A stretch of DNA of 64,000 bases from Brevibacillus brevis (GCF_031583145.1 NZ_CP134050.1:4107001-4171000); one strand, 5' to 3'. Numbered from the stretch's first letter, positions 50,571 to 59,331 are shown. Program-made: numbers and translations. The notes: a model not told the origin generated them from the letters alone.

Positions 50571-51158
50571 CTAGATAGAGAGATATGACTGAATAGTAAT
50601 CCAAGCTGTGTAGAAAATCGCCCCCCATTGGACTATCAGCCGCTCTGCGGTTGAACCAGTCTGAAAAAACGTTACACCGAAGCGTCTTGAGCTCAACGGC
50701 GAAAACAGCGCAATCTTTTCAGAAATGAAATCCAAGGCGAGATGAGAACCGTACCCAATCAGGGCCGGTTTCCACAAGTTAGGTTGATACAACCAAGCAA
50801 ATGCGACAACGACTCCGATTCCCACAAAGCCATGTGTGGGGCTTTCCCGGTTTTTTACAAGCACCAGTAAAAGCAGAAGAACCCCAATGACCATGAATAA
50901 CAGTTCGTACTTTTCCCATCCGTAATAAACCAGCATCCCTCCTACCACCAAGAAAACAAAGGGACGGAGCCAGGAAGGTATGAAGGGCATCAACATCCCA
51001 CCCATTCGACTTCTTGGCTCCGTTATATCAGGAAGTAACGATGTAAAAATGACCGTGCCTAGTCCCATTACCCATAGCGGCAATTCATCCCATTGATGCG
51101 GTAGATTGTACGAGCAGTACGCAGCAACCGCAACAGTCATATGTGTGCGTCCTAGCAT
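50571..51158 (-). CDS. YdjM-like membrane metal-dependent hydrolase
   Basis: A 195-residue polytopic protein: MLGRTHMTVAVAAYCSY at the start, LLPDITEPRSRMG, ESPTHGFVGIG and YGSHLALDFISEKI. The His and Asp residues in TH, LLPD, THG and SHLALD define the YdjM/DUF457 membrane hydrolase family. The substrate is unknown. Its start overlaps the small coiled-coil gene upstream (ATGCTAG). Confidence 0.85.
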   Translation of the reverse strand: MLGRTHMTVAVAAYCSYNLPHQWDELPLWVMGLGTVIFTSLLPDITEPRSRMGGMLMPFIPSWLRPFVFLVVGGMLVYYGWEKYELLFMVIGVLLLLLVLVKNRESPTHGFVGIGVVVAFAWLYQPNLWKPALIGYGSHLALDFISEKIALFSPLSSRRFGVTFFQTGSTAERLIVQWGAIFYTAWITIQSYLSI

Positions 51159-51322
51159 GGAAGGCTCTCCTTCAGGTTGAGTAACTGCTTATTGATTTCA
51201 TCTAACTTTTCCCGTAGAATGGCCACTTGTTCGGGAGGGCATGTACGTAACTCTCGCTTTAATCTGGCTCGCTCAGAAAGCAATCGTTGAACATTACTGT
51301 TGATTTCAAACAAAATCCCCAT
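51152..51322 (-). CDS. 56-residue coiled-coil small protein
   Basis: ATG at 51322 with GGAGG eight bases upstream. The product is helical and charged (SNVQRLLSERARLKRELR; PEQVAILREKLDEINKQL), a likely two-helix coiled coil. Its stop overlaps the start of the YdjM-like gene by seven bases. No family recognised. Confidence 0.65.
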   Translation of the reverse strand: MGILFEINSNVQRLLSERARLKRELRTCPPEQVAILREKLDEINKQLLNLKESLPC

Positions 51323-51360
51323 CGAATAAGCCTCCTTTCACATTACGTGTACAAAACAAA

Positions 51361-51378
51361 AAGCCCTTGCAACAGGGC
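51361..51378 (-). terminator. Terminator after the 51382-51642 gene
   Basis: GCCCT (51363-51367) pairs with AGGGC (51374-51378), followed by TTTTTGTTTTG on the minus strand. Confidence 0.7.
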
Positions 51379-51381
51379 CTC

Positions 51382-51642
51382 CTACTTCAAAGCTAGTAAC
51401 CGACCAAATACGGTATCGAACATGTCAATTTTAGATTCTGCCGCTTTTCTCGCTTCCTCAAGTGATCCAAATACTTTCCCGTCATCCAAGGACCGATACT
51501 TTTTTGGAGATTCAATCTCAAAAACGTAGGTTTGGGTATCACGGCGAAATGTAACCTTCCCTCGATACCCCTTTTTCTTGAACGTCCACTCAACAGGCTG
51601 TAAATACGGAAAGTCACGTAAGGTCACGGGAATTAATTTCAA
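51382..51642 (-). CDS. Hypothetical small protein
   Basis: About 86 residues, MKLIPVTLRDFPYLQPVEWT then beta-rich KVTFRRDTQTYVFEIESPK and a helical SLEEARKAAESKIDMFDTVF. The start is TTG at 51642 with TTGGAGGT at seven bases. The beta-beta-beta-helix layout suggests a compact fold; function unknown. Confidence 0.6.
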   Translation of the reverse strand: MKLIPVTLRDFPYLQPVEWTFKKKGYRGKVTFRRDTQTYVFEIESPKKYRSLDDGKVFGSLEEARKAAESKIDMFDTVFGRLLALK

Positions 51643-51804
51643 TAGCAATACCTCCAACCATCATACAAATATGGATGAATTTGAGATGTTTGAGCAATAA
51701 AAATATCGCTTTTCCAAGCGATTCGGAATGTGCGTATAATTCAAGCACTTTCATATTGTCAATACATAGTATAAATCATCATGGGAATGTTTTCAAGTAC
51801 CAAT

Positions 51805-52239
51805 TTACCAGAAACTCACCACGACAAATTGTTCCACCTCATTTCCCCCTCCTACACGAGTAACAGAATTGAATGACATCCCCTGTTCCTCTTCCTGCTG
51901 CTCTCGATCCAACCGCTCAAACCGAAAATGTTGAAGATTTGCAAGCATGCTTCTTACCTTTACACAATAGTTGAACAGACGTGCTTTTTTGGCCTGCCAT
52001 TGGCCACTTGCCTGTTTCATGACAAGGGAATTTGTACCGAGTAACTTTACCGCTGTAATGCCACGGGCGAGTATTTCTTCAAGCAACACCTGGAGCGCAT
52101 GATAGTACGCCTCGTTCCGATCAAGTCCTTCAACACGCTCTTGAAATTGCCACACCCTTTCTCCTTCTGGAGAAATTAACCACGCAATAGCATACAAATT
52201 CTTCTTGTTTCGGGTAATGTCAAAGCAACCTGTATACAT
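51805..52239 (-). CDS. RNase H-fold protein (degenerate RNase HI-like)
   Basis: A 144-residue protein with RNase H-like strands: YTGCFDITRNKKNLYAIAWL (first Asp), ERVEGLDRNEAYYHALQVLL (Glu helix) and AVKLLGTNSLVMKQASGQWQ, where enzymes usually have GDSxLV; here the Asp is Thr-Asn. Catalysis may therefore be lost or shifted. It follows the primase gene by 21 bases, so it may act on RNA-DNA hybrids at plasmid replication or simply bind them. Confidence 0.65.
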   Translation of the reverse strand: MYTGCFDITRNKKNLYAIAWLISPEGERVWQFQERVEGLDRNEAYYHALQVLLEEILARGITAVKLLGTNSLVMKQASGQWQAKKARLFNYCVKVRSMLANLQHFRFERLDREQQEEEQGMSFNSVTRVGGGNEVEQFVVVSFW

Positions 52240-52260
52240 CTTGTCTGCACCATCCTTTTT

Positions 52261-54360
52261 TCATCCTTGCCGATATCGAACTCTCGCCATCGTACCTTGG
52301 AGACTGATCTTTGGCCGATCTACCGCGTAATAGTCTTCCCCATTATGTTCAATCCTGGTTCGTACCCAATATCCACCGTCCTCTTCTTCGTTCACCAATA
52401 TTTCGATGGTCTCTCCGCAGGTGAAGTAATGATCCTCATTGATGGCATATCTGCCGCTGCTGTTTTTGTACAAACGTCCCTGAGCGGTAACCTTCTTGTT
52501 CAAATAGCTAAGATCATACAAAGCTGCTTCCAAGTGTTCTGTTACTCTGTTCAGCAGATGATATTCCAATCGCTCATCAGCAGATAAAACGCTCGGCTCT
52601 ATATTTTCGAGGATTTGATTCACCTTCTGAACAGTTACCGATAATGGGAGTTTCCCCAGCAATTCTTTCATGGTATTGATTTTGCCCATTTTCCTCATCC
52701 TCTCTTGTTTTTCAGTTTGAAGTTGCTCGGCAATATCCTTAAAAACATTCTTCGGTCTCAACACCTCATAATCGAAACCCTTACTCTGTAACGTTTTTTT
52801 GGTCAGTTCAATCCCTTTTCCGCCCGCCTCGTCATTATCTCGGACAACGTAAATCTTCACATCTTTCCCAACAACCCGTTCTATTAGGCACGCTTGTTCT
52901 ATTGATAGATGTGAAGCTTGCATGGCCGCAGCTGGTACCCGAAGCTCTTGGCGCATTAAGATTGCATCAAATCCCCCCTCTACTAAATAGAGTGTCTTGC
53001 TGCGTTTTGCCTCTTTCAGCACTTCATAAAGGCCAAATAAAACAGCCCCTTTTTGAAAGAGGCTGTCGTCAGGCGTATTGCGGTATCGTTTTTTGGAAGT
53101 GGGTGCAATGGATCTGTACGTAAACCCAAGCACATCCCCTGTTACTGCGTCTCGGTTGGAGAATACGATACTGTTGGTCTTCTGATCCCATCCAATGCCA
53201 TACGTTCGGATGGTATTAGCATCCAATCCCCTTTCTCTTAGATAGTTCTGGGCATCTTGGGAGAGACAAAGATCGGCAGCATACTTATGCGCCAGCTCCC
53301 GTCGTTGCATTTTGAGAAGTTTATTTGAAACAGTAGTCGTCTTCTGCTTACACGAAGATTGGTTGCGGGGTCTCTTGTATTTTCCCAAATCAATCCAAGC
53401 CCGATAAACCTCCCCTGGTATTGCTAAAAGCACTCGGGTTTCGCCTTTGAACAATAGCTGTCTTACGTCCTTAAGCACCTTCCGTACCGCATCTCCAAAG
53501 CGCATTCCGTACATGTGTCGAACCATTTCCGCAGCATCGCCAGAAATGGAGCAGGCATGGCAGTACCAGATGCCTTTTTCCCTGTTGGCATACATACTTG
53601 GTTCGGTATCCCCATGGAGCGGGCACAAGCAAGGATGTTCACCCGATCGGTTTTCTCTTTGAACCGTAATCCCAAGATGACGGAAATATACCGGGAGGTC
53701 AATCCATTCTCGTATCCATGTTGCAGCAGCTCGAGCTCGGTCCGTGGAAACTTTCGAGGGTAAAATCAATGCACTCGCGAGAGAAGCCGCAGTGATTTCA
53801 CCCTCGTCACAATCAATTGGTTTTAGAGCCGTGGCCCCCGACTGCTGATTGACCAACGTTGCAGGATTCACACACGCGCGCGTAACCAACTGGGGTAATA
53901 TATACTTTTTTATATATACTCCATTAGCGGCTGCCGGTTCTTGGAATGCAACATTACCTGCTTTATCCATGCAATTGCAGCTGGGGACAAATGCAACATC
54001 GCTTTCCATTCCCATTGCAACATTGGGAACGACCTGTTCCGTTCTGGCGTCTCCTCTGCCCCCCACCTCCTGAATCCTAATCTTTTCTTTAAGGACAGTC
54101 TTGGATGCAACATTACTGTCCCGTGCTTTTCTTGGGACTACTTTAACCTGGGTAGCATCCTGCCGCCACTCACCCACCTTTTCGATTTTGACCCCTTCAC
54201 ATGTCCGTTGTGTCTGGATCAGATTGGCAATTTCAAGTTTCCGTATATTCCTCCAAACGGTAGCTCTGTGAACTGCAAAAACATCTGCAACATCACTGAT
54301 ACGAACAAAGGAATGGTTGACCAAATACACATAAAGTTGGTATAATTTGTTTGTGTTCAT
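52261..54360 (-). CDS. Plasmid primase: winged helix + CHC2 zinc finger + toprim
   Basis: About 700 residues. N-terminal winged helix (RISDVADVFAVHRATVWRNI), a low-complexity linker (about 70-200), CHC2 zinc finger (CLCPLHGDTEPS, then WYCHACSISGDAAEM) and toprim primase core (TLYLVEGGFDAILMRQ; IYVVRDNDEAGGKG). It makes primers for plasmid replication; the winged helix could bind the origin. The linker-coding DNA carries repeated TGCAACAT motifs. Start: ATG 54360 or TTG 54372; neither has a close ribosome site, AAAGGAGG being separated by a hairpin. No DnaB helicase gene is nearby. Confidence 0.85.
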   Translation of the reverse strand: MNTNKLYQLYVYLVNHSFVRISDVADVFAVHRATVWRNIRKLEIANLIQTQRTCEGVKIEKVGEWRQDATQVKVVPRKARDSNVASKTVLKEKIRIQEVGGRGDARTEQVVPNVAMGMESDVAFVPSCNCMDKAGNVAFQEPAAANGVYIKKYILPQLVTRACVNPATLVNQQSGATALKPIDCDEGEITAASLASALILPSKVSTDRARAAATWIREWIDLPVYFRHLGITVQRENRSGEHPCLCPLHGDTEPSMYANREKGIWYCHACSISGDAAEMVRHMYGMRFGDAVRKVLKDVRQLLFKGETRVLLAIPGEVYRAWIDLGKYKRPRNQSSCKQKTTTVSNKLLKMQRRELAHKYAADLCLSQDAQNYLRERGLDANTIRTYGIGWDQKTNSIVFSNRDAVTGDVLGFTYRSIAPTSKKRYRNTPDDSLFQKGAVLFGLYEVLKEAKRSKTLYLVEGGFDAILMRQELRVPAAAMQASHLSIEQACLIERVVGKDVKIYVVRDNDEAGGKGIELTKKTLQSKGFDYEVLRPKNVFKDIAEQLQTEKQERMRKMGKINTMKELLGKLPLSVTVQKVNQILENIEPSVLSADERLEYHLLNRVTEHLEAALYDLSYLNKKVTAQGRLYKNSSGRYAINEDHYFTCGETIEILVNEEEDGGYWVRTRIEHNGEDYYAVDRPKISLQGTMARVRYRQG
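53900..54293. repeat. TGCAACAT repeats and AT-rich tract inside the primase gene
   Basis: Plus-strand TGCAACAT occurs at 53947, 53992, 54016, 54106 and 54286, several as longer matches (GGATGCAACATTACTG, GGAATGCAACATTACCTG). An AT-only tract with TATATA on both sides of a T-run lies at 53898-53920. Iteron-like array plus possible melting site. Confidence 0.6.
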
Positions 54361-54374
54361 ATTGAGATTCAAAA

Positions 54375-54396
54375 GGGACTAGCGGCATCTAGTCCC
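54375..54396. terminator. Hairpin between the ribosome site and start of the primase gene
   Basis: GGGACTAG (54375-54382) pairs with CTAGTCCC (54389-54396) with T-runs on both strands, so it can terminate either way. On the minus strand the strong AAAGGAGG (54405-54412) lies before it and the start codon just after it. A candidate attenuator. Confidence 0.65.
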
Positions 54397-54449
54397 TTTT
54401 TCTTTCCTCCTTTCTTATAGTTTTTGTTGTTTTTTTCATACCACCTTCA

Positions 54450-54633
54450 TCAAAAAACAGCCTCGACGAGTGCCAGTTTTCTGAGCCGTCGCTTTGCCTT
54501 CTGGCTGGCTTTGATTTTCACGAACTCAACGCTACGGTCGGCTGGCCGGAATACCTTGATGATCTCGTCGGGGCGCCGGAGGTTGCTCCTCATAGAAAAC
54601 TTCACTGGTGTCCGGGTCGACGAATTGGCGCAC
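54450..54633 (-). pseudogene. Frameshifted remnant of a small protein
   Basis: From GTG 54633 the frame reads VRQFVDPDTSEVFYEEQP and then derails. Another frame continues RRPDEIIKVFRPADRSVEF and KIKASQKAKRRLRKLALVEA to a stop at 54450. Together they look like one 60-residue protein with a single frameshift near 54580. Composition is GC-richer than its surroundings. Identity unknown. Confidence 0.5.
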
Positions 54634-54705
54634 TACATTACCACCACCACCCAATTGAGTTTGTTTTGGAATGTAAAAAAAGTTTAGGTCCTCTAATATT
54701 TTTAC

Positions 54706-55539
54706 TTATGACCCTTTAATTTTCTGTAAACCTTCAAAAGTGAAGTCGAATGGCATATTTGCAAAGTCCTTAGGAAGCAACATGTTTATTAACTGGTCAA
54801 AATACCTAACAAACAAGAGATCAAACTCTATTAAGATCTCTTTCCATTCGTCGATATTGATTTCTTCCCTTGCCAATAATTTGGGTTTAAAGCCATTAAC
54901 ACTGCCCATGAATTTTTTAGGGTTCTGTCCCATACCAACAAAGTGAAATGTTCCACGATGTTTTTGATAATTATACTTTTCACGTACAAGGTGAAATGTT
55001 CTATTACTCTTGAAAGCTTGGAGGTGATTCCTAAGCTTAAATTGCTTGAGTAGAGTAAGTTGCCACCACAATTCGTCAAAATAACATTCTTCCAACAATG
55101 AATTGTATTGCTCTTCATCTTCTATCACTTGATATTCATCTACGGCATAATAAAGCCAAGCAGCTTGCCAGGACAAATCAACACAATAATTGTAGCAAGC
55201 TAAAGCATTAAGAAAAAAATGTGCTTTAGCCCAAGTAACATGTAATTGATCATGTTTTTCTATCATCTGCCCATAATTGTCCAGCTCCAAGAAACATAAT
55301 GATGAACGAGCAAAACAAAATGTGTGATAAACGTCAGATATTTTAAAGGCAGCAACAACTTGACCCGGACTATAGTTTCCGTAATGCCCTTCATGTGGTT
55401 GATAATCTAGCCAATGATGCATATCTGCAATTTCATACAACTTTTCAGCTTCCACTTTCATCCCCCCGCTAATTAAATTCGCTAGTGGGGATTTTTGATC
55501 CTTTCCTGGAACTGGGTTTGATGTTATCCGCCTTATCAA
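54706..55539 (-). CDS. Hypothetical helical protein (possibly HEPN-like)
   Basis: A 277-residue, AT-rich gene. The protein is helical and rich in Tyr, Trp and His (MHHWLDYQPHEGHYG; WAKAHFFLNALACYNYCVDL; NYQKHRGTFHFVGMG). The RGTFH/KHRG stretch recalls helical HEPN-type proteins such as the Cthe_2314 family, but the RNase motif is not clear. Base composition is lower in GC than the transfer genes, suggesting separate acquisition. The start is uncertain; TTG at 55539 or ATG at 55461. Confidence 0.55.
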   Translation of the reverse strand: MIRRITSNPVPGKDQKSPLANLISGGMKVEAEKLYEIADMHHWLDYQPHEGHYGNYSPGQVVAAFKISDVYHTFCFARSSLCFLELDNYGQMIEKHDQLHVTWAKAHFFLNALACYNYCVDLSWQAAWLYYAVDEYQVIEDEEQYNSLLEECYFDELWWQLTLLKQFKLRNHLQAFKSNRTFHLVREKYNYQKHRGTFHFVGMGQNPKKFMGSVNGFKPKLLAREEINIDEWKEILIEFDLLFVRYFDQLINMLLPKDFANMPFDFTFEGLQKIKGS

Positions 55540-55582
55540 CGGAATACCGATGATTTAACTAAAAGATCTTCTCCACAAAAAA

Positions 55583-55604
55583 GAAAAAGCACCGCGTGGG
55601 TGCT
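55583..55604 (-). terminator. Terminator of the 55607-56011 gene
   Basis: AGCACC (55588-55593) pairs with GGTGCT (55599-55604), with TTTTTCTTTTTT on the minus strand. Confidence 0.8.
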
Positions 55605-55606
55605 TG

Positions 55607-56011
55607 TCACTTACTTAATTTTTCCGCCATAACTTTTGTAATCGCCACAATTTTGGCAGAAGCTAGTCTCTGTTTTTCTAACCCTCCTTCAAACATTGTT
55701 GTATCCGCCTTTACGTTGTCAATATCAAGTGAATTGATAAGACTCTGGATAGCCTGTATATACTCTGAGAAAATGTTTACCAATTGTGCGTGCTCATTTT
55801 CTACAATGCCAGGAGCTGTTATGCTATTTAACTCCGCTTTTTGACTTTTGAATTCCTTCAGTAATTGTTGGTAGCCTTCTTTCATTGCCCTTATGTCATC
55901 TATTGTTTCTGGCTTGCAACTACTAATCTCGCCATATTTATTAGCGGTTTCTCTTATGGCTCCACCAATTTTTGCAACAGCTTGAGCGTAAGCAAAATAA
56001 ATTGGATTCAT
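55607..56011 (-). CDS. Hypothetical helical protein
   Basis: About 134 residues, mostly alpha-helical and polar (MNPIYFAYAQAVAKIGGAI; MKEGYQQLLKEFKSQKAEL; LASAKIVAITKVMAEKL). Start at ATG 56011 with GGGAGGG upstream. AT-rich. It stands divergent from the sce7725-like gene and may belong to the same accessory island. Function unknown. Confidence 0.6.
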   Translation of the reverse strand: MNPIYFAYAQAVAKIGGAIRETANKYGEISSCKPETIDDIRAMKEGYQQLLKEFKSQKAELNSITAPGIVENEHAQLVNIFSEYIQAIQSLINSLDIDNVKADTTMFEGGLEKQRLASAKIVAITKVMAEKLSK

Positions 56012-56153
56012 GAAAATCCCTCCCACCTCGACAATTCGCCACTAGCGACCATATTCCTACAACTTTCGTCCGACATTTTCTGACATTTGGAAGGTGTGTA
56101 ATGCTATCGATAGAATAATATAGTTAATCAACATGGAAAGGATGGTATTTTTT

Positions 56154-57224
56154 GTGAGTTATTTTCCTGTTCTTAGACATTCAAATGCAGAAATCGGCGC
56201 CTACTCTAATCTAAAAGAAGAAACAAAAAAAGCAATTATACCAATAATTGAATCAAGACGTATCGCCACCAGTAATCGTTCAAAATGGTGGGAAACATTC
56301 AAAACAATTGGAACGTATTTCAAAAAAACTTTTGAAGATAGGGAATTCATTTACGACTTCCGTCAAGCTTTCGATTTTATTGGCAGTCCTAACAACCAAC
56401 TCTTGTCCGATAAAGGTGTTGATTTGGTCAGCTATTGCTCGCAAAAATTTAAAGAGCAAGGATTAAATTACATCCCTGCTTTCCATTTTGATTCTGCAGA
56501 TTGGTATGTCGAAGCTATTGCAAAGAGTAATCCTGACAAAATCGCCGTTCGTATAAGGTGTTGGTAGTCTGATGAAGTGCTGGACAGCATAATATTTGAT
56601 CGTGTAGACACCATTATTAAAAAGTACTTTGATAACGCTGTTAAAAAATTTATCATTATAGACTTTTTCGATAAGATCAGTAATGCGACTAGAATCGAAA
56701 GTGCCGTAGAGGTATTTACTAAACTTCAAAATGCTACTCCAATTATTTGCTTGTCCTCTTGCCCTGCCAATGCCGATAAAGCAAAGCCTATGACTTTCAA
56801 TAAAATTGCACCCCGTAGTGACTTTGCAACCTACTTGAAGCTAAAACAAAAACACCGTTCATTGCTGTACTCGGACTACACAGTTAGACTCACTCCAGAG
56901 CCAGATGAAGGAAAAAAAATTAAGCAAGAAAATACTTACTTAAAAGTCTTTTACACTACATCCGACTCTTATATGGTTGGTAAATCTACATTAATCAAAG
57001 ATAATGGCATAGAGACATTTGTGAAAGTATGCAATGAAATTATTCTGAGCAAGGCATATAATGGAAAAAACTTCTCCGATGGCGACAAAGCTATACACGA
57101 CGGGGCACATAGGAAAATTGTAATAAAAAGTCACAACAAATTAATTGAATACGGCATTAGCCACCATATTGAATTTACTATTAATTACTTCCGCCAGAAT
57201 TCTCTAGTTTTGAGAGAGGTATAA
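56154..57224 (+). pseudogene. sce7725/Beta-family protein with an in-frame TAG
   Basis: Starts at GTG 56154 (AAAGGA upstream): MSYFPVLRHSNAEIGAYSNL, then AIIPIIESRRI, the opening of Beta/sce7725-family proteins. The frame runs to KIAVRIRCW, meets TAG at 56565-56567, and continues in the same frame SDEVLDSIIFDRVDTIIKKY to KIVIKSHNKLIEYGISHHIE and a stop at 57224. Read through the TAG it is a normal ~355-residue member. Its 3' end overlaps that of the convergent sce7726-like gene by 40 bases. These two families usually travel together and are suspected phage-defence pairs. Confidence 0.7.
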
Positions 57225-57757
57225 ACAAAATTCTTTATCACATCGATATCTTTCTCACCTGCAAAAATATCCAAAAGTTGAGATTTGGTAAGCCTTTTTA
57301 GCTTTTTTGAATAACCCAGAACATCAACTAGCTTCTCTAATTCATCTTTCCAAAGTAATTTTAATAGCAACTCTTTATCTTGGGACGTTTGCTTACGTCC
57401 TTTTCTTTTGCTTATTAATTTGACTTCTCCTGCTCTCTTCTTAACAGTTGTAATCCCCCACCAGTTGGGCACAGTGACTTTAACTTCATCATAATACTTC
57501 TCGTCAACCACAATAGTAACTCGTTCAAATAACCGATTATAATATTCCATTTGCTTTGGAAGTCTTTTTAGATTGTCGCTTTCGCTCTTAATCTCATAAC
57601 CGTGTAGTATACCGTTAACAACCGCGACATCTACTCTTGAAGCACCAAAATCAATTCCCAATTCATTAATGATCCTGGTATCTGGCTCATCTCGATGTTC
57701 AGATGAAAGGAACTCAAGTAGTACCTCCCTAACATCTTGGTCACGTAGCTTTTCCAT
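57185..57757 (-). CDS. sce7726-family PD-(D/E)XK-like protein
   Basis: A 190-residue protein. The N-terminal half has a nuclease-like core: GIDFGASRVDVAVVNGILHG then YEIKSESDNLKRLPKQMEYY and FERVTIVVDEKYY, the D...ExK arrangement of the sce7726 family. The C-terminal half is helical and basic (TKSQLLDIFAGEKD). It probably acts with the convergent Beta/sce7725-like gene. The overlapping 3' ends mean the two mRNAs can pair. Confidence 0.8.
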   Translation of the reverse strand: MEKLRDQDVREVLLEFLSSEHRDEPDTRIINELGIDFGASRVDVAVVNGILHGYEIKSESDNLKRLPKQMEYYNRLFERVTIVVDEKYYDEVKVTVPNWWGITTVKKRAGEVKLISKRKGRKQTSQDKELLLKLLWKDELEKLVDVLGYSKKLKRLTKSQLLDIFAGEKDIDVIKNFVYTSLKTREFWRK

Positions 57758-57951
57758 ACTTACATCCCGTTCCTTAGTTTCTTGGCCTTAGTATACTTTG
57801 ACGTTTGAATGCATATTCCTGCCATAGATAAAAATCTCGCCCCGTTTCCGAGGCGGTAAGGAGGGGTTCGTGAAAGAAAATGTCCTTTCACTTACTATTG
57901 GCATTCGCACGACAAAAAACAGGCTCAACTGATTAAGAAGAGGCTGTTCAT

Positions 57952-58123
57952 CACACGATCCGATATTTTTGCTGAGCGCGCTTGATGTGAGTGTCTACGC
58001 TGCTCTTTGTTATGCCGAGCATATCCGCAATCTGTGAATGAGTGAAGCATTCTCCATGCGCCAGCACGTAGCATTCCCGTTCCCTCCCCAGGGTACAATC
58101 GTAATGTTGTGTTAACTGCGTGC
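57952..58123 (-). pseudogene. C-terminal fragment of a sigma-70 region 4-like regulator
   Basis: The open frame between a stop near 58127 and the TGA at 57952 encodes GRERECYVLAHGECFTHSQI, then ADMLGITKSSVDTHIKRAQQ and KYRIV: a sigma-region-4/phage-late-regulator helix-turn-helix. No start codon with a ribosome site is present and the N-terminus is missing. Probably a remnant. Confidence 0.6.
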
Positions 58124-58164
58124 TTTAATTTTTTCTGCGAGGTCTATTACGTTGCTGACCTTGT

Positions 58165-58500
58165 CTAGCTTGTAAGGTTCGATTTCTGCCAAAAGTTTTC
58201 GTGCAAGCACTCATACTGACTGAAAACGTCGAAGTAAACTTTGTGGCCTCTATACCAAACCGGCATATGTTTATCACCGACTTGGTTGAAAAAAGATCCA
58301 CTCTCAATGTCCAACCCCTTGATCGTTCCTTTTGCCCCCTTGGGAATAATGATGTTTTCAAAAAATGGCTCAAGCTTGATCAGCACGTCTTCGTTCAAAG
58401 TTACGGTATCCCCGTATTTCAATCCGCGATTATCGTATTCGTAACCTTCTGGAACAATTTCGCCTACCGCATATCTCCTTTCGGTTGCCGATCCGGCCAT
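58165..58500 (-). CDS. Hypothetical small beta-rich protein
   Basis: About 112 residues from the ATG at 58500, with GGGGG at seven bases. MAGSATERRYAVGEIVPEGY, then KYGDTVTLNEDVLIKLEPFF and IIIPKGAKGTIKGLDIESG: a KOW/SH3-like beta barrel. The last part is rich in aromatics and Cys. Upstream codons to 58728 are hydrophobic read-out of the opposite small gene and are not coding. Function unknown. Confidence 0.6.
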   Translation of the reverse strand: MAGSATERRYAVGEIVPEGYEYDNRGLKYGDTVTLNEDVLIKLEPFFENIIIPKGAKGTIKGLDIESGSFFNQVGDKHMPVWYRGHKVYFDVFSQYECLHENFWQKSNLTS

Positions 58501-58603
58501 GTTCATACCCCCATTTAACAAATCGTGTGTTGTGATTAATACCAATAAGCTTATGATTTGGGTAATACTGGCATTTGAAATATTTGTGAAAAGGTGACAT
58601 ATA

Positions 58604-58777
58604 GTGAAAAGAGTCATATTAGATATTGTCATTTCCATTGTAATTTTAACAACCATGCTCAAATTAGATTTGATTGGTAACGGTGGTATAAATAGCGAAA
58701 GCTGGGTCATGCTTGTCTTAGTGATCATCGTATCTATATATTTTGTTATGAGGCTAATTACACAAAAGCGAAAATGA
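58604..58777 (+). CDS. 57-residue two-helix membrane protein
   Basis: GTG at 58604 with AAAGGTGA six to eight bases upstream. MKRVILDIVISIVILTTML forms helix 1 and SWVMLVLVIIVSIYFVMRLI helix 2, ending TQKRK. AT-rich, plus strand, divergent from the neighbouring gene. Could be a small toxin-like or holin-like protein; no family recognised. Confidence 0.6.
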   Translation: MKRVILDIVISIVILTTMLKLDLIGNGGINSESWVMLVLVIIVSIYFVMRLITQKRK

Positions 58778-58869
58778 TGAATTATCAGATGTGTTCAATA
58801 ACTCTCTCCTTGTCTCGGTTACCGTTGTGTATCCAGGAGCAGCCATGGAAGACTGCTCCCAATGCCTGT

Positions 58870-59331
58870 CTACTCCGTCCACCACGCAACGCAAGGAAAT
58901 TGCTTAACATCCTGCACCCATTCACGTACAGTCGTCGTGATATAGCCAATGCCGCTAGGTGACTCCACTTTGTTCGGCTTGTCCATCGGATAGTCGTCGA
59001 CTGCGTAATCAGCAAAGTCCTCTTCGCTGACCCCGGTGTGCCGCTTGTACCAGTCAACGACAGATTCCCGATCATATCCGACCACTACCTCATAGCGATC
59101 AGGTCCGATGGCGAAAGCTTTTAACCCCTTGGTCTTTTCAGCCAGAATGGAATCAAGCCACTGATTGATGTCTTTACGCAACTCGTCATTTGTAGTTTGT
59201 TCCGCGTAAGCACGCAGTGCAGCAAATGCTGCTCTGTCCTTATCTGGCCGGAGTACAAAGCAATCGTTTACCAGCTCGCCGGTGTCCACCTTGCGGACAT
59301 CGTACTTCACATACAAACCTTTGTTTTCCAT
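58870..59331 (-). CDS. Phage-like hypothetical protein
   Basis: A 153-residue acidic protein: LYVKYDVRKVDTGELVNDCF then VLRPDKDRAAFAALRAYAEQ, a layout common in phage genomes, and a C-terminal WYKRHTGVSEEDFADYAVDD. Good ribosome site GAAAGGAGG. It opens a run of phage-like cargo genes. Function unknown. Confidence 0.65.
   Translation of the reverse strand: MENKGLYVKYDVRKVDTGELVNDCFVLRPDKDRAAFAALRAYAEQTTNDELRKDINQWLDSILAEKTKGLKAFAIGPDRYEVVVGYDRESVVDWYKRHTGVSEEDFADYAVDDYPMDKPNKVESPSGIGYITTTVREWVQDVKQFPCVAWWTE

Noticed and set aside
42603..57224. Genetic recoding of TAG across the element
   Set aside because: TAG clearly ends several genes (ssb, the toxin, the 56-residue protein), so two in-frame TAG codons are better treated as local lesions or read-through.
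58501..58728. N-terminal extension of the 58165-58500 protein by 76 residues
   Set aside because: The extension is hydrophobic read-out opposite a small membrane-protein gene, and the ribosome site favours the later start.
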